Of a stretch of DNA of 64,000 bases, positions 45,401-51,006 are shown piece after piece. This DNA comes from Symbiodinium natans (lineage: Eukaryota; Sar; Dinophyceae; Suessiales; Symbiodiniaceae): positions 690,972 to 754,971 of the forward strand of contig CAJNDS010001112.1 of NCBI GenBank assembly GCA_905221605.1, given 5' to 3'. The notes beneath the pieces were generated by a model. It was not told the DNA's origin. It was given only the letters and a program-made list of their open reading frames with translations, and did not search any database. The translations under genes were made by a program, and so were the position numbers. How positions within the stretch are numbered: position 1 is the stretch's first letter; each line of letters begins with the position of its first letter.

Positions 45401-46680
45401 AAGTTTAGGGTTTAGGGGTTCAGGGTTTAGGGTCCAGCTGGCACCATCCGATGCGTTCATGGTAAGTTAAGGGGCTCGCTTTCGGGGCCATAGGCACGTG
45501 GATGGCTCACGAAGCTTTACCTCCAGAAGTGCTGCTGCAGGCGTTGAATGAGCTGGGCAAACGCCGACGACTGCATGGAAACGAACGACGAACTTGCGAC
45601 TTGCCAGGTTAGTGGCCTAAATCCTAAGCCCTAAACCCTAAAGACTGAAACCCTAAACCCTAAACCCTAAACCCTAAACCCTAAACCCTAAACCCTAAAC
45701 CCTAAACCCTAAACCCTAAACCCTAAACCCTAAACCCTAAACCTGTCCTGGAAGCTGCCCTTGACCGACATCTCAGCAACCTGCCGCGGGCAATGGCTCA
45801 ATGGTAGCAGCGTGGGCAACTTACGGCTTCGGCTCTCACACAGTCGCGTCGCGTGCTTGCATCTTAGGGTTTCTTAGGGTCTAGGGTTTAGGGTTTAGGG
45901 TTTAGGGTCTATGGAAATTGCAGTGCAGTCTCCAATGCTGTGTTGAAACCAAGGATGCCGCACTACAGTAACCAAATGGGTTACGAAAAGAGGGGACCCC
46001 TGATATATAGGGCCCCTGTAGACCCCCAAGTAGTAGGATCCCCTTATGATAAGGACCCAAAAAAAGTACCCCCAAATCAAAGACTTCGGCTGGCTTATAT
46101 AGGCACTTTGCAGGTCTTCACGCAGTGGCAGAAGCCTGTCCAGCAGGAGACTTCTCTCCAAGTGGATCGAGCACGCACATTCTCACCTGAGTTCTGCCAA
46201 ACACACCTGTCTCCATCATGCGTGGTGATAAACCCTAAACCTCAAAATCCGATAAACCCTAAACCCAAACACCAAAACGCCTCAACTACCTGAAGCCCAC
46301 GGTCATTCTCTTCGGCTCAAGGATACCGGATCCGTGCACAATCAAAAATGTCGGAATTAATACCCTAAACCCTAAACCCTAAACCCTAAACCATTATGGC
46401 ATCTTAGGGGCCCCGAGCCGGTGTGCAGCGTAGACCATCATTCGGCCCAGCTGTCCTGGCGCAACGCGGCCGCAGAAGAGCGAAATCAGGGTGGCGCGGC
46501 GCATGAGCTGAAACGTTCCCAAAGAGGGCCCAATACATTCACGAATTAAGGGATATGGACTTTAAGTCACATTAAGTTACATTAAGGATCCCTATAGAAT
46601 TTTGAGGAATATACCTGTTTTAAGGGGTGTTTTCATTCACTCTCGCCTCCGCCCAAGCAGCCCACAGTGCGCTTGTCCAT
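22273..46680 (-). CDS. ADE2: Bifunctional phosphoribosylaminoimidazole carboxylase, PurK-PurE fusion (ADE2 type), 30 exons
   Basis: Predicted to convert AIR to N5-CAIR (ATP-grasp PurK half) and N5-CAIR to CAIR (PurE half) in de novo purine synthesis. The gene was rebuilt by translating minus-strand islands and joining them by phase. It gives 559 codons from ATG at 46680 to TGA at 22273-22275, against about 570 for yeast Ade2. Seen in order: GQLGRM nucleotide loop (exon 2), VLDP, EHVN, KHGVPLPDF, YDGKGN, VEKWAPF, GVEMF, APRPHNTGHY, WYGK, then the PurE motifs GSDSD, SAHRTP, GAGGAAHLPG, VAIGNAANAG. The start sits in GCCGCCATGG. All 29 junctions keep frame: donors are 20 GC, 6 GA, 3 GT; all acceptors are AG|G. 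Introns run from 107 bp to 4.3 kb and hold telomere-like arrays and foldbacks. No stop or frameshift seen, so it should be functional. Exact junctions are inferred, not proven by transcript data. Confidence 0.93.
22508..22580. mobile_element. Foldback element, family 7 (GGGCCC ends)
   Basis: ATGGGCCCCAAAGTCCCTGT ... GGTACATGGGCCCTTAGGG; other copies at 5196-5265 and 59217-59375 (the last holds CCCTAAA-like repeats). In PurK-PurE intron 29. Confidence 0.6.
23052..23080 (-). CDS. ADE2: PurK-PurE exon 29, 29-nt microexon
   Basis: QRQKMARYM; corresponds to the L..KM..Y helix after LLGA. In phase on both sides. Acceptor CCAG|GC, donor GC (GCCCCG). Confidence 0.85.
23700..23812 (-). repeat. Telomere-like array (CCCTAAA)n at the donor side of PurK-PurE intron 28
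   Basis: About 15 units; read on the gene strand it is TTTAGGG starting within 10 bases of exon 28. Confidence 0.96.
23816..23899 (-). CDS. ADE2: PurK-PurE exon 28
   Basis: Begins IPVATVAIGNAANAGLLAVR and ends ILGAANP plus one base, the longest unbroken PurE match. Acceptor CGAG|GC, donor GC (GCCTGG). Confidence 0.96.
23930..24058 (+). repeat. Telomere-like array (TTTAGGG)n at the acceptor side of PurK-PurE intron 27
   Basis: About 18 units; on the gene strand it reads CCCTAAA and ends about 30 bases before exon 28. Confidence 0.96.
24169..24263. mobile_element. Foldback element, family 3
   Basis: Ends ACTTGGAGGTTCATGGGTAG / GAACCTCCAAGT; in PurK-PurE intron 27. Confidence 0.85.
24381..24454 (-). 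CDS. ADE2: PurK-PurE exon 27
   Basis: Begins IGVPVKSSTLSGNDSLLSIV and ends QMPK plus one base; matches DSLLSIVQMP.G. Acceptor GGAG|G, donor GC (GCACCG). Confidence 0.96.
24767..24886. repeat. Near-perfect 120-bp palindrome
   Basis: Arms of about 60 bp (GCCATGGCATCAA ... ACCCGGATCTTCTAAAACCC / mirror) with only about three differences. The inner half is family 2. In PurK-PurE intron 26. Confidence 0.9.
24994..25086. mobile_element. Foldback element, family 4
   Basis: CTTGGGATGCTCCGCCTTAT / CTTATAAGGGGGAACATCCC; in PurK-PurE intron 26. Confidence 0.85.
25508..25692 (-). repeat. Telomere-variant array (CCCCTAAAA)n / (CCCTAAAA)n
   Basis: The unit has drifted to 8-9 bp over most of the array and is homogeneous in the middle. 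It begins 19 bases from the donor side of exon 26 of the PurK-PurE gene. Confidence 0.95.
25711..25752 (-). CDS. ADE2: PurK-PurE exon 26
   Basis: HLPGMVAALTPLP plus two bases, the PurE HLPGM.A..T.LPVIGVP motif. Acceptor GGAG|G, donor GA (GAAGCC). Confidence 0.95.
26810..26878 (-). CDS. ADE2: PurK-PurE exon 25
   Basis: Begins YEYATTAEARGINVIIAGAG and ends GA plus two bases; the IIAGAGGAAHLPG motif spans the next junction. Acceptor TGAG|G, donor GC (GCCCTT). Confidence 0.96.
27468..27506 (-). CDS. ADE2: PurK-PurE exon 24
   Basis: ISIVSAHRTPEY, carrying the catalytic SAHRTP of PurE. Acceptor GGAG|G, donor GC (GCCTCT). Confidence 0.95.
28225..28265 (-). CDS. ADE2: PurK-PurE exon 23
   Basis: DAAQVLDDFGIPY plus two bases of a Glu codon; matches A...L.(D/E)FG(I/V)P(Y/F)E. 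Acceptor CCAG|GAC, donor GT (GTCTCT). Confidence 0.92.
28698..28766 (-). CDS. ADE2: PurK-PurE exon 22 (start of PurE half)
   Basis: Begins VPTKPSPSVGIIMGSDSDLP and ends TMK; the GSDSD phosphate-binding loop opens PurE. Acceptor AGAG|GTT, donor GA (GACTGG). Confidence 0.95.
29215..29311. mobile_element. Foldback element, family 2
   Basis: Ends CCCAGATCTTCCAAAACCCC / mirror (AAGATCTGG). In PurK-PurE intron 21. Confidence 0.8.
30431..31582 (-). CDS. Cyclin-like protein, nested in intron 21 of the PurK-PurE gene
   Basis: A 383-codon ORF, far longer than any other exon here. Residues about 68-195 resemble a cyclin box: a VRPYALRCISHLL helix, then WFHAVLLLDRFA (compare L...YLDRFL), CSASLALKCAS (compare ..A..LA.KY), and ERTVFEALDW before a Phe/Tyr-rich helix. 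The usual KYEE acidic residues are not seen. It may bind a cyclin-dependent kinase, but that is inference. An AAG|GTGAGG donor-like site at 30592 after codon 330 suggests the last 53 residues could be intronic, with further exons downstream (an open stretch at 30184-30540 and another at 30053-30149). The start is the first ATG; ATG at codon 4 is possible. No telomere-like arrays lie between about 29.1 and 31.66 kb. Confidence 0.75.
   Translation of the reverse strand: MLIMEAANGHLLSEPVQGQNTKYMPMVISENIEEELHRRGASSDTIDKLKEDDEMMHLPKQSMSLDGSVRPYALRCISHLLRAYTSDQGMWFHAVLLLDRFAASNSFRLEQLPLTCVCSASLALKCASARPFANQSSRWMILIKDFAKWLESTQNCVTSEVSSEALALHERTVFEALDWHVGAACVEQWYVAYFTRFECMVGQEFQAPILQLRATFMLFARTVVLCFPASPMLSPGKLATGLFSLSFVYVGLLPMASLKPSTMCAAEWGALFAATPPGQQPPRHCLQAETMRIVDVLCLVVKEKLDDIRAWSRQALEALGESFRQLSTIQGEGGGAIARFLARCSKWGGRLQQLHVWVLRSRYFVASCGISGSLPLPSLAVSW
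31648..31655 (-). other. Possible relict spliced-leader end upstream of the cyclin gene
   Basis: Minus strand reads GGCTCAAG, the last 8 bases of the dinoflagellate spliced leader, 65 bases before the cyclin ATG, and is followed by GTGAGT. The rest of the leader does not match, so this could be chance. Confidence 0.25.
31797..31945. repeat. Minisatellite, about 22-bp unit, 7 copies
   Basis: The unit resembles gaccttgcccagtaaaaaga; upstream of the cyclin gene, in PurK-PurE intron 21. Confidence 0.88.
31985..32125. repeat. Minisatellite (GGGAGACAAA)n
   Basis: 10-11 bp units (gggagacaaa / gggagataaa), about 13 copies. Confidence 0.9.
32190..32462. repeat. Tandem repeat, about 80-90 bp unit, 3 copies
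   Basis: Units share ccgaagtccatttcgggaag and gcgcggcctttgaacagg. Confidence 0.8.
32515..32905. repeat. Tandem repeat, about 153-bp unit, 2.5 copies
   Basis: Units begin near 32521, 32675 and 32828 with gaaacaatgagaaggcc and contain ttgatttttctctcggaag. Confidence 0.82.
33052..33131 (-). CDS. ADE2: PurK-PurE exon 21
   Basis: Begins HITVTGFTPASALEEIRPVL; last PurK strand (GHI.(V/I)TG). Acceptor GAAG|GT; donor GT (GTACGG) chosen by phase, the linker being unconserved. Followed by the 4.3 kb intron that holds the cyclin gene. Confidence 0.87.
33203..33322. mobile_element. Foldback element, family 5
   Basis: ATATGGGGGTTTACGATAT ... TTTCGAAAACCCTCATAT; in PurK-PurE intron 20. Confidence 0.8.
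33760..33787 (-). CDS. ADE2: PurK-PurE exon 20, 28-nt microexon
   Basis: DGCAKGRKM plus one base; the RK(M/V)GH motif is completed across the junction. Acceptor AGAG|GAC, donor GC (GCTGCT). Confidence 0.87.
34195..34307. mobile_element. Foldback element, family 3
   Basis: CTTGGAGGTTCATGGG / CCCACGAACCTACACGAAG; in PurK-PurE intron 19. Confidence 0.8.
34506..34616. mobile_element. Foldback element, family 3
   Basis: A second copy in the same intron, ends ACTTGGAGGTTCATGGGTAC / ACTACCCATGAACCTCC. Confidence 0.87.
34662..34733 (-). CDS. ADE2: PurK-PurE exon 19
   Basis: Begins VTKTMAPLRRALLVPDAGIH and ends WYGK; matches RAL..P.A..H.YGK. Acceptor CCAG|GTG, donor GC (GCGCGC). Confidence 0.9.
35521..35569 (-). 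CDS. ADE2: PurK-PurE exon 18
   Basis: NILGQGETPEMVLELQ, from the MVN(I/L)LG motif. Acceptor CGAG|G, donor GA (GACGGG). Confidence 0.9.
35792..35901. mobile_element. Foldback element, family 2
   Basis: CAGACTTTCCAAAGCCCCTT ... CTCTGGAAGATCCGGG; in PurK-PurE intron 17. Confidence 0.8.
35934..36025 (+). repeat. Telomere-like array (TTTAGGG)n in PurK-PurE intron 17
   Basis: About 13 units. Here the gene strand reads CCCTAAA just after the donor, the opposite of most introns. Confidence 0.95.
36040..36061 (-). CDS. ADE2: PurK-PurE exon 17, 22-nt microexon
   Basis: Six full codons, VGGAMM, plus split Arg and Val codons. It supplies the V.A.MVN link between exons 16 and 18. Acceptor CCAG|GC, donor GC (GCAACC). 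Small, but the frame and the motif need it. Confidence 0.8.
37403..37478 (-). CDS. ADE2: PurK-PurE exon 16
   Basis: Begins EACGVDQFEQHLRCVLGLPL; matches EAC..SQFE.HLR...GLPLG. Acceptor CGAG|GAA, donor GC (GCCCCT). Confidence 0.94.
37483..37592 (+). repeat. Telomere-like array in PurK-PurE intron 15
   Basis: About 15 units; on the gene strand (CCCTAAA)n runs directly into the AG|G acceptor of exon 16. Confidence 0.95.
38031..38070 (-). CDS. ADE2: PurK-PurE exon 15
   Basis: IAPRPHNTGHYTM, the near-invariant IAPRPHNSGHYT motif. Acceptor CCAG|G, donor GC (GCTCCA). Confidence 0.94.
38382..38492. mobile_element. Foldback element, family 1
   Basis: Same ends and core as the copy at 48404; lies in PurK-PurE intron 14. 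Confidence 0.88.
38902..38968 (-). CDS. ADE2: PurK-PurE exon 14
   Basis: Begins DARGIFGVEMFLLEDGSVLL, then Asn and a split Glu codon; carries the GVEMF..E.G..L.NE metal-binding glutamates of the ATP-grasp fold. Acceptor TGAG|GC, donor GC (GCGGCT). Confidence 0.94.
39549..39612 (-). CDS. ADE2: PurK-PurE exon 13
   Basis: Begins VTQKQQELAQKIATDAIKSF, the helix before GIFGVEMF. Acceptor CGAG|GTA, donor GC (GCTCGG). Confidence 0.9.
39648..39766. mobile_element. Decayed foldback element, family 2
   Basis: The right end GGATTTGGAAGATCTGGG is clear, the left end is degenerate; in PurK-PurE intron 12. Confidence 0.6.
40161..40256 (+). repeat. Telomere-like array (TTTAGGG)n in PurK-PurE intron 12
   Basis: About 13 perfect units. 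Confidence 0.95.
40624..40694 (-). CDS. ADE2: PurK-PurE exon 12
   Basis: Begins TYPVVHTVQRDSVCFTCLTP, equivalent to YP.VE..HKDNICD..YAPA. Acceptor AAAG|GC, donor GC (GCAGCT) placed by phase with exon 13. Confidence 0.9.
40697..40845 (+). repeat. Telomere-like array (TTTAGGG)n in PurK-PurE intron 11
   Basis: About 20 units; abuts the acceptor of exon 12. Confidence 0.96.
40925..41100 (-). repeat. CCCTATAAA array, telomere-variant
   Basis: About 18 units of a 9-bp word (ccctataaa / cccataaa), in PurK-PurE intron 11 at the donor side of exon 11. Confidence 0.93.
41135..41216 (-). CDS. ADE2: PurK-PurE exon 11
   Basis: Begins VEKWAPFKMELAVMVARGVD; the VEK(W/F).PF..E(L/I)(A/S)V motif of PurK. 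Acceptor CGAG|GTA, donor GC (GCAGCA). The last few residues are not conserved, so the 3' end is less certain. Confidence 0.9.
41813..41852 (-). CDS. ADE2: PurK-PurE exon 10
   Basis: QGITAAFEKLGGK. Separated from exon 9 by the shortest intron, 107 bp. Acceptor CGAG|G, donor GC (GCCGGC). Confidence 0.87.
41960..41999 (-). CDS. ADE2: PurK-PurE exon 9
   Basis: YGAYDGKGNAVV, the ATP-grasp AYDG(R/K)GN motif. Acceptor GAAG|GA, donor GA (GAATGC). Confidence 0.92.
42638..42695 (-). CDS. ADE2: PurK-PurE exon 8
   Basis: EADLHSIGEKFGYPMMLKS plus the first base of the next Arg codon; matches FGYP(L/M)MLKSR. Acceptor GCAG|GAA, donor GC (GCTCCT). Confidence 0.92.
43062..43115 (-). CDS. ADE2: PurK-PurE exon 7
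   Basis: VHLQKHGVPLPDFEKVET, the KHG(V/I)P.P.F motif before the ATP-grasp domain. Acceptor GGAAG|GTG, donor GA (GAGTCT). Confidence 0.92.
43231..43339. mobile_element. Foldback element, family 1, inserted into a family 4 element
   Basis: Full-length; its left flank (43167-43222) is the left half of a family 4 foldback, so this is a nested insertion in PurK-PurE intron 6. Confidence 0.85.
43674..43772. mobile_element. Foldback element, family 6
   Basis: ACTAGTTGCTCAAGAAGCC ... GGGGGTCCTAAGCAAACGGT; in PurK-PurE intron 6. Confidence 0.65.
44606..44720 (-). repeat. CCCTATATAA array, telomere-variant
   Basis: About ten copies of a 10-bp unit, in PurK-PurE intron 6 just past the donor of exon 6. 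Confidence 0.95.
44747..44830 (-). CDS. ADE2: PurK-PurE exon 6
   Basis: Begins VLEELHQQGVPIQPLPFVVK; equivalent to LEEL..G..V.P.....IIQDK in PurK. Acceptor CTAAG|GTG, donor GT (GTGAGG). The 3' end could be one base shorter if exon 7 starts 4 bases earlier. Confidence 0.88.
44913..45019. mobile_element. Foldback element, family 3
   Basis: Ends ACTTGGAGGTTCATGG / CTACCCATGAACCTCCAAGT; in PurK-PurE intron 5. Confidence 0.88.
45190..45264 (-). CDS. ADE2: PurK-PurE exon 5
   Basis: Begins DADKVRELAKKCDILTLEVE and continues HVNAE, matching the PurK motif D.(V/I)EHVN. Acceptor CCAG|GAT, donor GC. This was the first island recognised. Confidence 0.93.
45276..45400 (+). repeat. Telomere-like array (TTTAGGG)n in PurK-PurE intron 4
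   Basis: About 16 units; on the gene strand CCCTAAA precedes exon 5. Confidence 0.96.
45638..45743 (-). repeat. Telomere-like array (CCCTAAA)n in PurK-PurE intron 4
   Basis: About 14 units, just past the donor of exon 4; with the array at 45276-45400 it forms an inverted pair inside one intron. Confidence 0.96.
45748..45780 (-). CDS. ADE2: PurK-PurE exon 4
   Basis: VAEMSVKGSFQ, 33 bp, in frame with both neighbours. Acceptor GGCAG|GTT, donor GA (GACAGG). Confidence 0.88.
46136..46186 (-). CDS. ADE2: PurK-PurE exon 3
   Basis: VRMCVLDPLGEKSPAGQ, corresponding to the PurK strand VAVLDP...PAGQ. Acceptor TCAG|GTG, donor GC (GCTTCT). Confidence 0.88.
46412..46455 (-). CDS. ADE2: PurK-PurE exon 2
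   Basis: Completes the glycine-rich loop: QLGRMMVYAAHRLG. Acceptor CCAG|GA, donor GC (GCCCCT). Confidence 0.9.
46647..46680 (-). CDS. ADE2: PurK-PurE exon 1 (start codon)
   Basis: Reads MDKRTVGCLGG and matches the usual Ade2/PurK N-terminus. The ATG is in a strong GCCGCCATGG context. Donor GC (GCGAGAG). The glycine codon is split into exon 2. Confidence 0.88.
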
Positions 46681-46695
46681 GGCGGCCTTGATTGC
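46681..46695 (-). promoter_or_regulatory. Possible spliced-leader or 5' UTR acceptor of the PurK-PurE gene
   Basis: On the minus strand a pyrimidine-rich stretch ends in CAATCAAG followed at once by GCCGCCATGG, the same AG|G form as all internal acceptors. This fits a trans-splice site 6 bases before the start, or the end of a 5' UTR intron. No leader sequence is encoded here. Confidence 0.4.
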
Positions 46696-47502
46696 GAGTC
46701 AGAAAGTGGAGGGAAGTCAGGGTTTAGGGTTTAGGGTTTAGGGTTTACGGTTTAGGGTTAGGGTGTAGGGTTTCCTTGGGGACCGAATGAACCCTAGAAT
46801 ATACTACTCGAAAAATATTGGGTGTTAAGGTGTTGGTAGTGTTTAGGGCATCAGGTTTAGGGGCTCGGCCTTCGCCTGGAACAAAACCGAAATGGTGCAC
46901 CGGCACACAAGGCACACTTGATGTACGGAAATGTTAGAGAGTCCTTGCTGCCGAGTGGCTAAAAGGCTCCTTGAAAGGGCGGGTGATGCTCGCTATTAAG
47001 AAATGGCTGCGGTGGAAGTTGCATGATGCATGCCATGCGAAGCCGGCAGGGCTTTCCCAAGGCCCCCCAACCTTACGACTTTCAGTCCTGGCACAATCAG
47101 CGACAAGTCGCGCACCTGCTAGTGGAACGTCCGCCGCAAGTCTGACTCGCGCAGCCGCGCCATGACAGCAAAACTTGTCCCAATTTGAGGTGCGTCCTGC
47201 CCCCCCCATTCCCTTCCCGAGGCCGCCAAGAAGCACTTGCCGGCCCTCCTCGCATGTCGGGAGCCTGAGCTTGCCACACTTGATCCTCCTGCTTAAGAAG
47301 CCCCCCCAAAACATGAAAAAACAGTCTTCCTTAGCAGGGAGGCTCTTAAGAAAATCATGGAGCTCTGGTTCTTTTGGGTTTGGGGGTTTTAGGGTGCCTG
47401 CAGTGTCAAGAGATATGACGAGCAGCCATCATCCCGGCTGCCATGAGGGACAACTCTGAAGGCGGAGGCCTTCCGAAGCAGCAGAAGGCTGGGATTTGAA
47501 GC

Positions 47503-48019
47503 TGCTAGTGCTTAAGAACCCCGAAAAACTGAAGATAAGAATCCCTAGATTGCCCTTAGAGCGAAGAATATATATATATATATATGTAGAGACTTATATT
47601 TATATTTATATTGTTTATAATTATAATTCTGTCTATTTATATTCATTTTCTACATTTGTTAATCTATATTTATATTTAATCTATATTCATATTGATATTT
47701 CTGTTTCTGTTTATATGTATGTTTATATTCATGTTTATATTTATAAATAAATAAATAAATATATATATATATATATGTAGTTTCTTTTTCATTTTCATTT
47801 TCATATTCATATTCACATTTACATTTACATTCACATTTATATTTAAATTTACATTTTCAGCTACATTTATATTTAAATTATATTTATATTTACAATTTCG
47901 TATCTATATATGTATATTTATATTTATATTTATGTTTACATTATAGTTATATGTGTTGATTTATTATTTCTTGCTTTTGTTTCGCGGGGGGGGGGGGGGG
48001 GCTCTTAAGCAAACAGCAG
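47503..48019. mobile_element. Family 6 foldback enlarged by an AT-rich insert
   Basis: GCTAGTGCTTAAGAACCCCG at the left and GGGCTCTTAAGCAAACAGCAG at the right enclose about 400 bp of TATATTTATATTT-type sequence (47565-47975). In the gap between the calpain-like and PurK-PurE genes. Confidence 0.75.
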
Positions 48020-48403
48020 GAAGGGCCCATGTAGGCCCCCAACCTGCCCAAACACCCAAACTTTGGGGCCTGATGGTCTCGAAGCGAGGGGGCGGCATGT
48101 CTGTCAAGGACACGTCGCCGCTGTTCACCAGGCGGCACCTTCCCAGACGCCCCCCCTTTGTTCGCCCCCAAAAAATGCGGGATGCTCAGCCCTGAGCCCT
48201 AACCCCTAAACCCCTAAACCCCTAAACCCCTAAACCCCTAAACCCCTAAAACCCCTAAAACCCCTAAACCCCTAAACCCCTAAACCCCTAAACCCCAAAC
48301 CCTCAACCCCAACAGTACGCAGACTTCGGGTTTGGAGCTTTCAGCTTTCGTGGGTGGGAGGTTTGACCCGCCGACGCTGTGCAAAAGGGTGCCAAAGTCA
48401 TTT

Positions 48404-48514
48404 ACCCAAAGAGCCCAATATTGCTTAGCTAAGGAATATTCCTTAAATCATATAGGGATCCTTAATATGATTTAAGGTATATTCCTTAACTAGGCAATAT
48501 TGGGCTCTTTGGGT
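48404..48514. mobile_element. Foldback element, family 1
   Basis: About 111 bp with near-perfect terminal inverted repeats ACCCAAAGAGCCCAATATTG / mirror, AAGGAATATTCCTT palindromes and GGATCC in the centre. No coding capacity; MITE-like. The type copy of this family. Confidence 0.9.
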
Positions 48515-48960
48515 ACCCCTACAATACAGCGCAGTAAATGCGGGGCGTACATCAAATCCACTGCATCTGAACACCCCAAACCCAAAATGCTTAGTTGCTG
48601 AGTTCATAAGCCCCAAAAAAGGTGTATTACCGTATCCCCAAAAAGTGTAAAGTGTAAATCATTCAGCTACTAAGAAACCCCAAAACCCTCTGCTGCTAGA
48701 AGAATCTGGGGGGGTTCCGAATTTAGGGCTACCCTTTGTGGGGCTCCTGATTGTAAGGGGATCCTACTATTTGGGGGCCTATTTCAACTATACTCCCCTT
48801 AGAACCGTAATAACAAATATGGCTTAATACCCTCTTGGGTTTTATATAAACAAAAATGAAAAATAATTCCCGAGGGGGACATTGTCAAGGAATCCTAAAC
48901 CCTAAACCCTAACCCTAAACCCTCCTATTCTCGTAAACCCCCCAGCCAAGCTCCAGGCTC

Positions 48961-49013
48961 GAAGATGGTGCCAAAGTACTCGTGGAAGTCTTCAGCGTTG
49001 AGCCAAAAGAAAC
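48961..49013 (-). CDS. Calpain-like exon O
   Basis: FFWLNAEDFHEYFGTIF; matches DG.FW(M/L)...DF..(Y/H)F. Acceptor TGAG|GT, probable donor GA (GAGCCT). Confidence 0.85.
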
Positions 49014-50966
49014 CTCATGGACAGGTTTGGGGTGTGTAGGGTTTAGGGTGTATAGGGTTTGGGGTGTATAGGGTTTAGGGTGTATAGGGTTTAGGGTGTT
49101 TATAGGTTTAGGGTTTACGACTTATAAGGTTTAGGCGCACAGGTAAAGGCCTAGAGTTGGAGGTTGCGACTCTCACTCTCACAACTGGCGCACACGCAGG
49201 GTTTAGGGTACCCAAAGAGCCCAATATTGCTTAATTAAGGAATATTCCTTAAATCATATAGGGAGCCTTAATTAAGCAATATTGGGATCTTTGGGTCTTA
49301 GGGGTGTCTGCCACGCCTACGTCACCGCTGAACTCCTGCCACTCAGAACTACAACGAAGCTGCTGTCGCAGCACGGGCAACTACCCAGGTTCACTTCAAT
49401 GAAGCTTGGCGTGAACGGGCACTGAACGTGGAGGATTGCAGCTGCTCTGGCAGTCCCGCGCACTTCGGACAAGTTGCCATCCTCTCGTCTTTCCTTAATT
49501 TCGGCACACACTTGTGCAGGTCGCTGGCACGAAGCTTCTGTGCAGCTGCTCCAGTCTCTAGCCCGCTTGCAACTTGACATACTGGTCCACTCTCCTAGGG
49601 GCAACTCGCTACAAGTAACTGTACTAGTTACACCAAACACTATCAGGGCTGCTATGTGAAAATCCCGTCCATCACCGTCATGGAGCCACTGGCAAAGGTG
49701 CTCGTGCCCTAGGCCAAAAAAGGCTAACCTTGCAATTTTGGTAGGATTACATGCATACACACCCCCAAAGGATAAAGGTTACCTACTCAGCTGCTAAGTG
49801 CTGTCAAGGCTCGGGGTACTTCTCAGATCGTGAGAGGTTGTAGGGCACCGTGATGTCCTGCAAACCACCTTTGGAGGGCCAAGGCTTCTCAGGATGGGAT
49901 GTCCCTAAGCCCTAAACCCTAAACCCTAAACCCTAAAGTAACCTACGGGAACAAAAAACAGGGTGCACCTTTTTGGTTTCATAAGGGGGTTGAAATAGAA
50001 GGGAACCTAAAAAACCCCTCAAGAAGGGCGCGGAGGGGGGGGGGGGGGGGGGGAATGCGGGGACCTACTCTGAATCTTAGGAATGCCCGCTCTCAAGGCT
50101 CATATGGGGGTTTACGAAAATCTGGGAGCCTTCATATCGACCCCCAAATAGTAGGATTCCCTTATAATAAGGACCCCAAAAAGCTAAACCCTAAACCCTA
50201 AACCCTAAACCCTAAACCCTGAACCCTAAACCCTAAACCCTAAACCCTAAACTAATTTCAGAAACCCCCATATCATCCCTGAGGTGCCCCCCAAGGCACC
50301 ATCGTAGACGCCCGGGCCGCCGCAGAAAAGCTGGAGGTACAAGCCGCCTTAGGGTTTAGGGTTAGGGTTTAGGGTTAGGGTTTAGGGTTTAGGGTTTAGG
50401 GTATGGGCTCTGAAATGGGGACTCCTTGTATACCTCTTATATACCCCAATACAACCCAAGGGCCCACATACTTCAGAACCCTTCAAAGGAGGTAAGGGAC
50501 CATATTCCGGGACCATGTACCGTACCTGCCCTTGCCCTTGGATCCCTAAACCCCAAACCCCAAACCCCAAACCCTAAACCCTTAACCCTAAACCCTAAAT
50601 CCTAAACCCTAAACCCTAAACCCTGAGGAAGCACGGGACCATATTCAGGGACCGGGTTTAGGAAACGCTTTTGGGGGAACCAAACTCTCGGACTCGACGG
50701 GAGCAGCCCCACACCGCACTGTGAAGGGTTTCAGGGTTTAGGGTTTAGGGTTTAGGGTCTTAGGGTTTCAGGGTTTTAGGGTCTTGGGGTTTTAGGGTTT
50801 AGGGTCTTAGGGTTCTTAGGGCTTTAGGTCTTAAGTCTTAAGTTTTTTTTTGTTTTTAAGGGTGGGCTCTTAGGGTTTTAGGGTCTTAGGCTTTTAGGGT
50901 TTTAGGGCTTTTAGGTTTTTAGGGACTTAGGGCTTAGGGTTTCAGGGTCTTAGGGTTTAGGGTGCC

Positions 50967-51006
<40 letters not shown>

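Larger units (their letters stand above)
46700..48957. other. Gap between the calpain-like 3' part and the PurK-PurE start
   Basis: Holds an open minus-strand frame of 126 codons (46934-47314) without recognisable domains, which may include late calpain-like exons, the enlarged family 6 foldback, a CCCCTAAA array (48189-48300) and a family 1 foldback. The calpain-like stop was not located. Confidence 0.4.
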
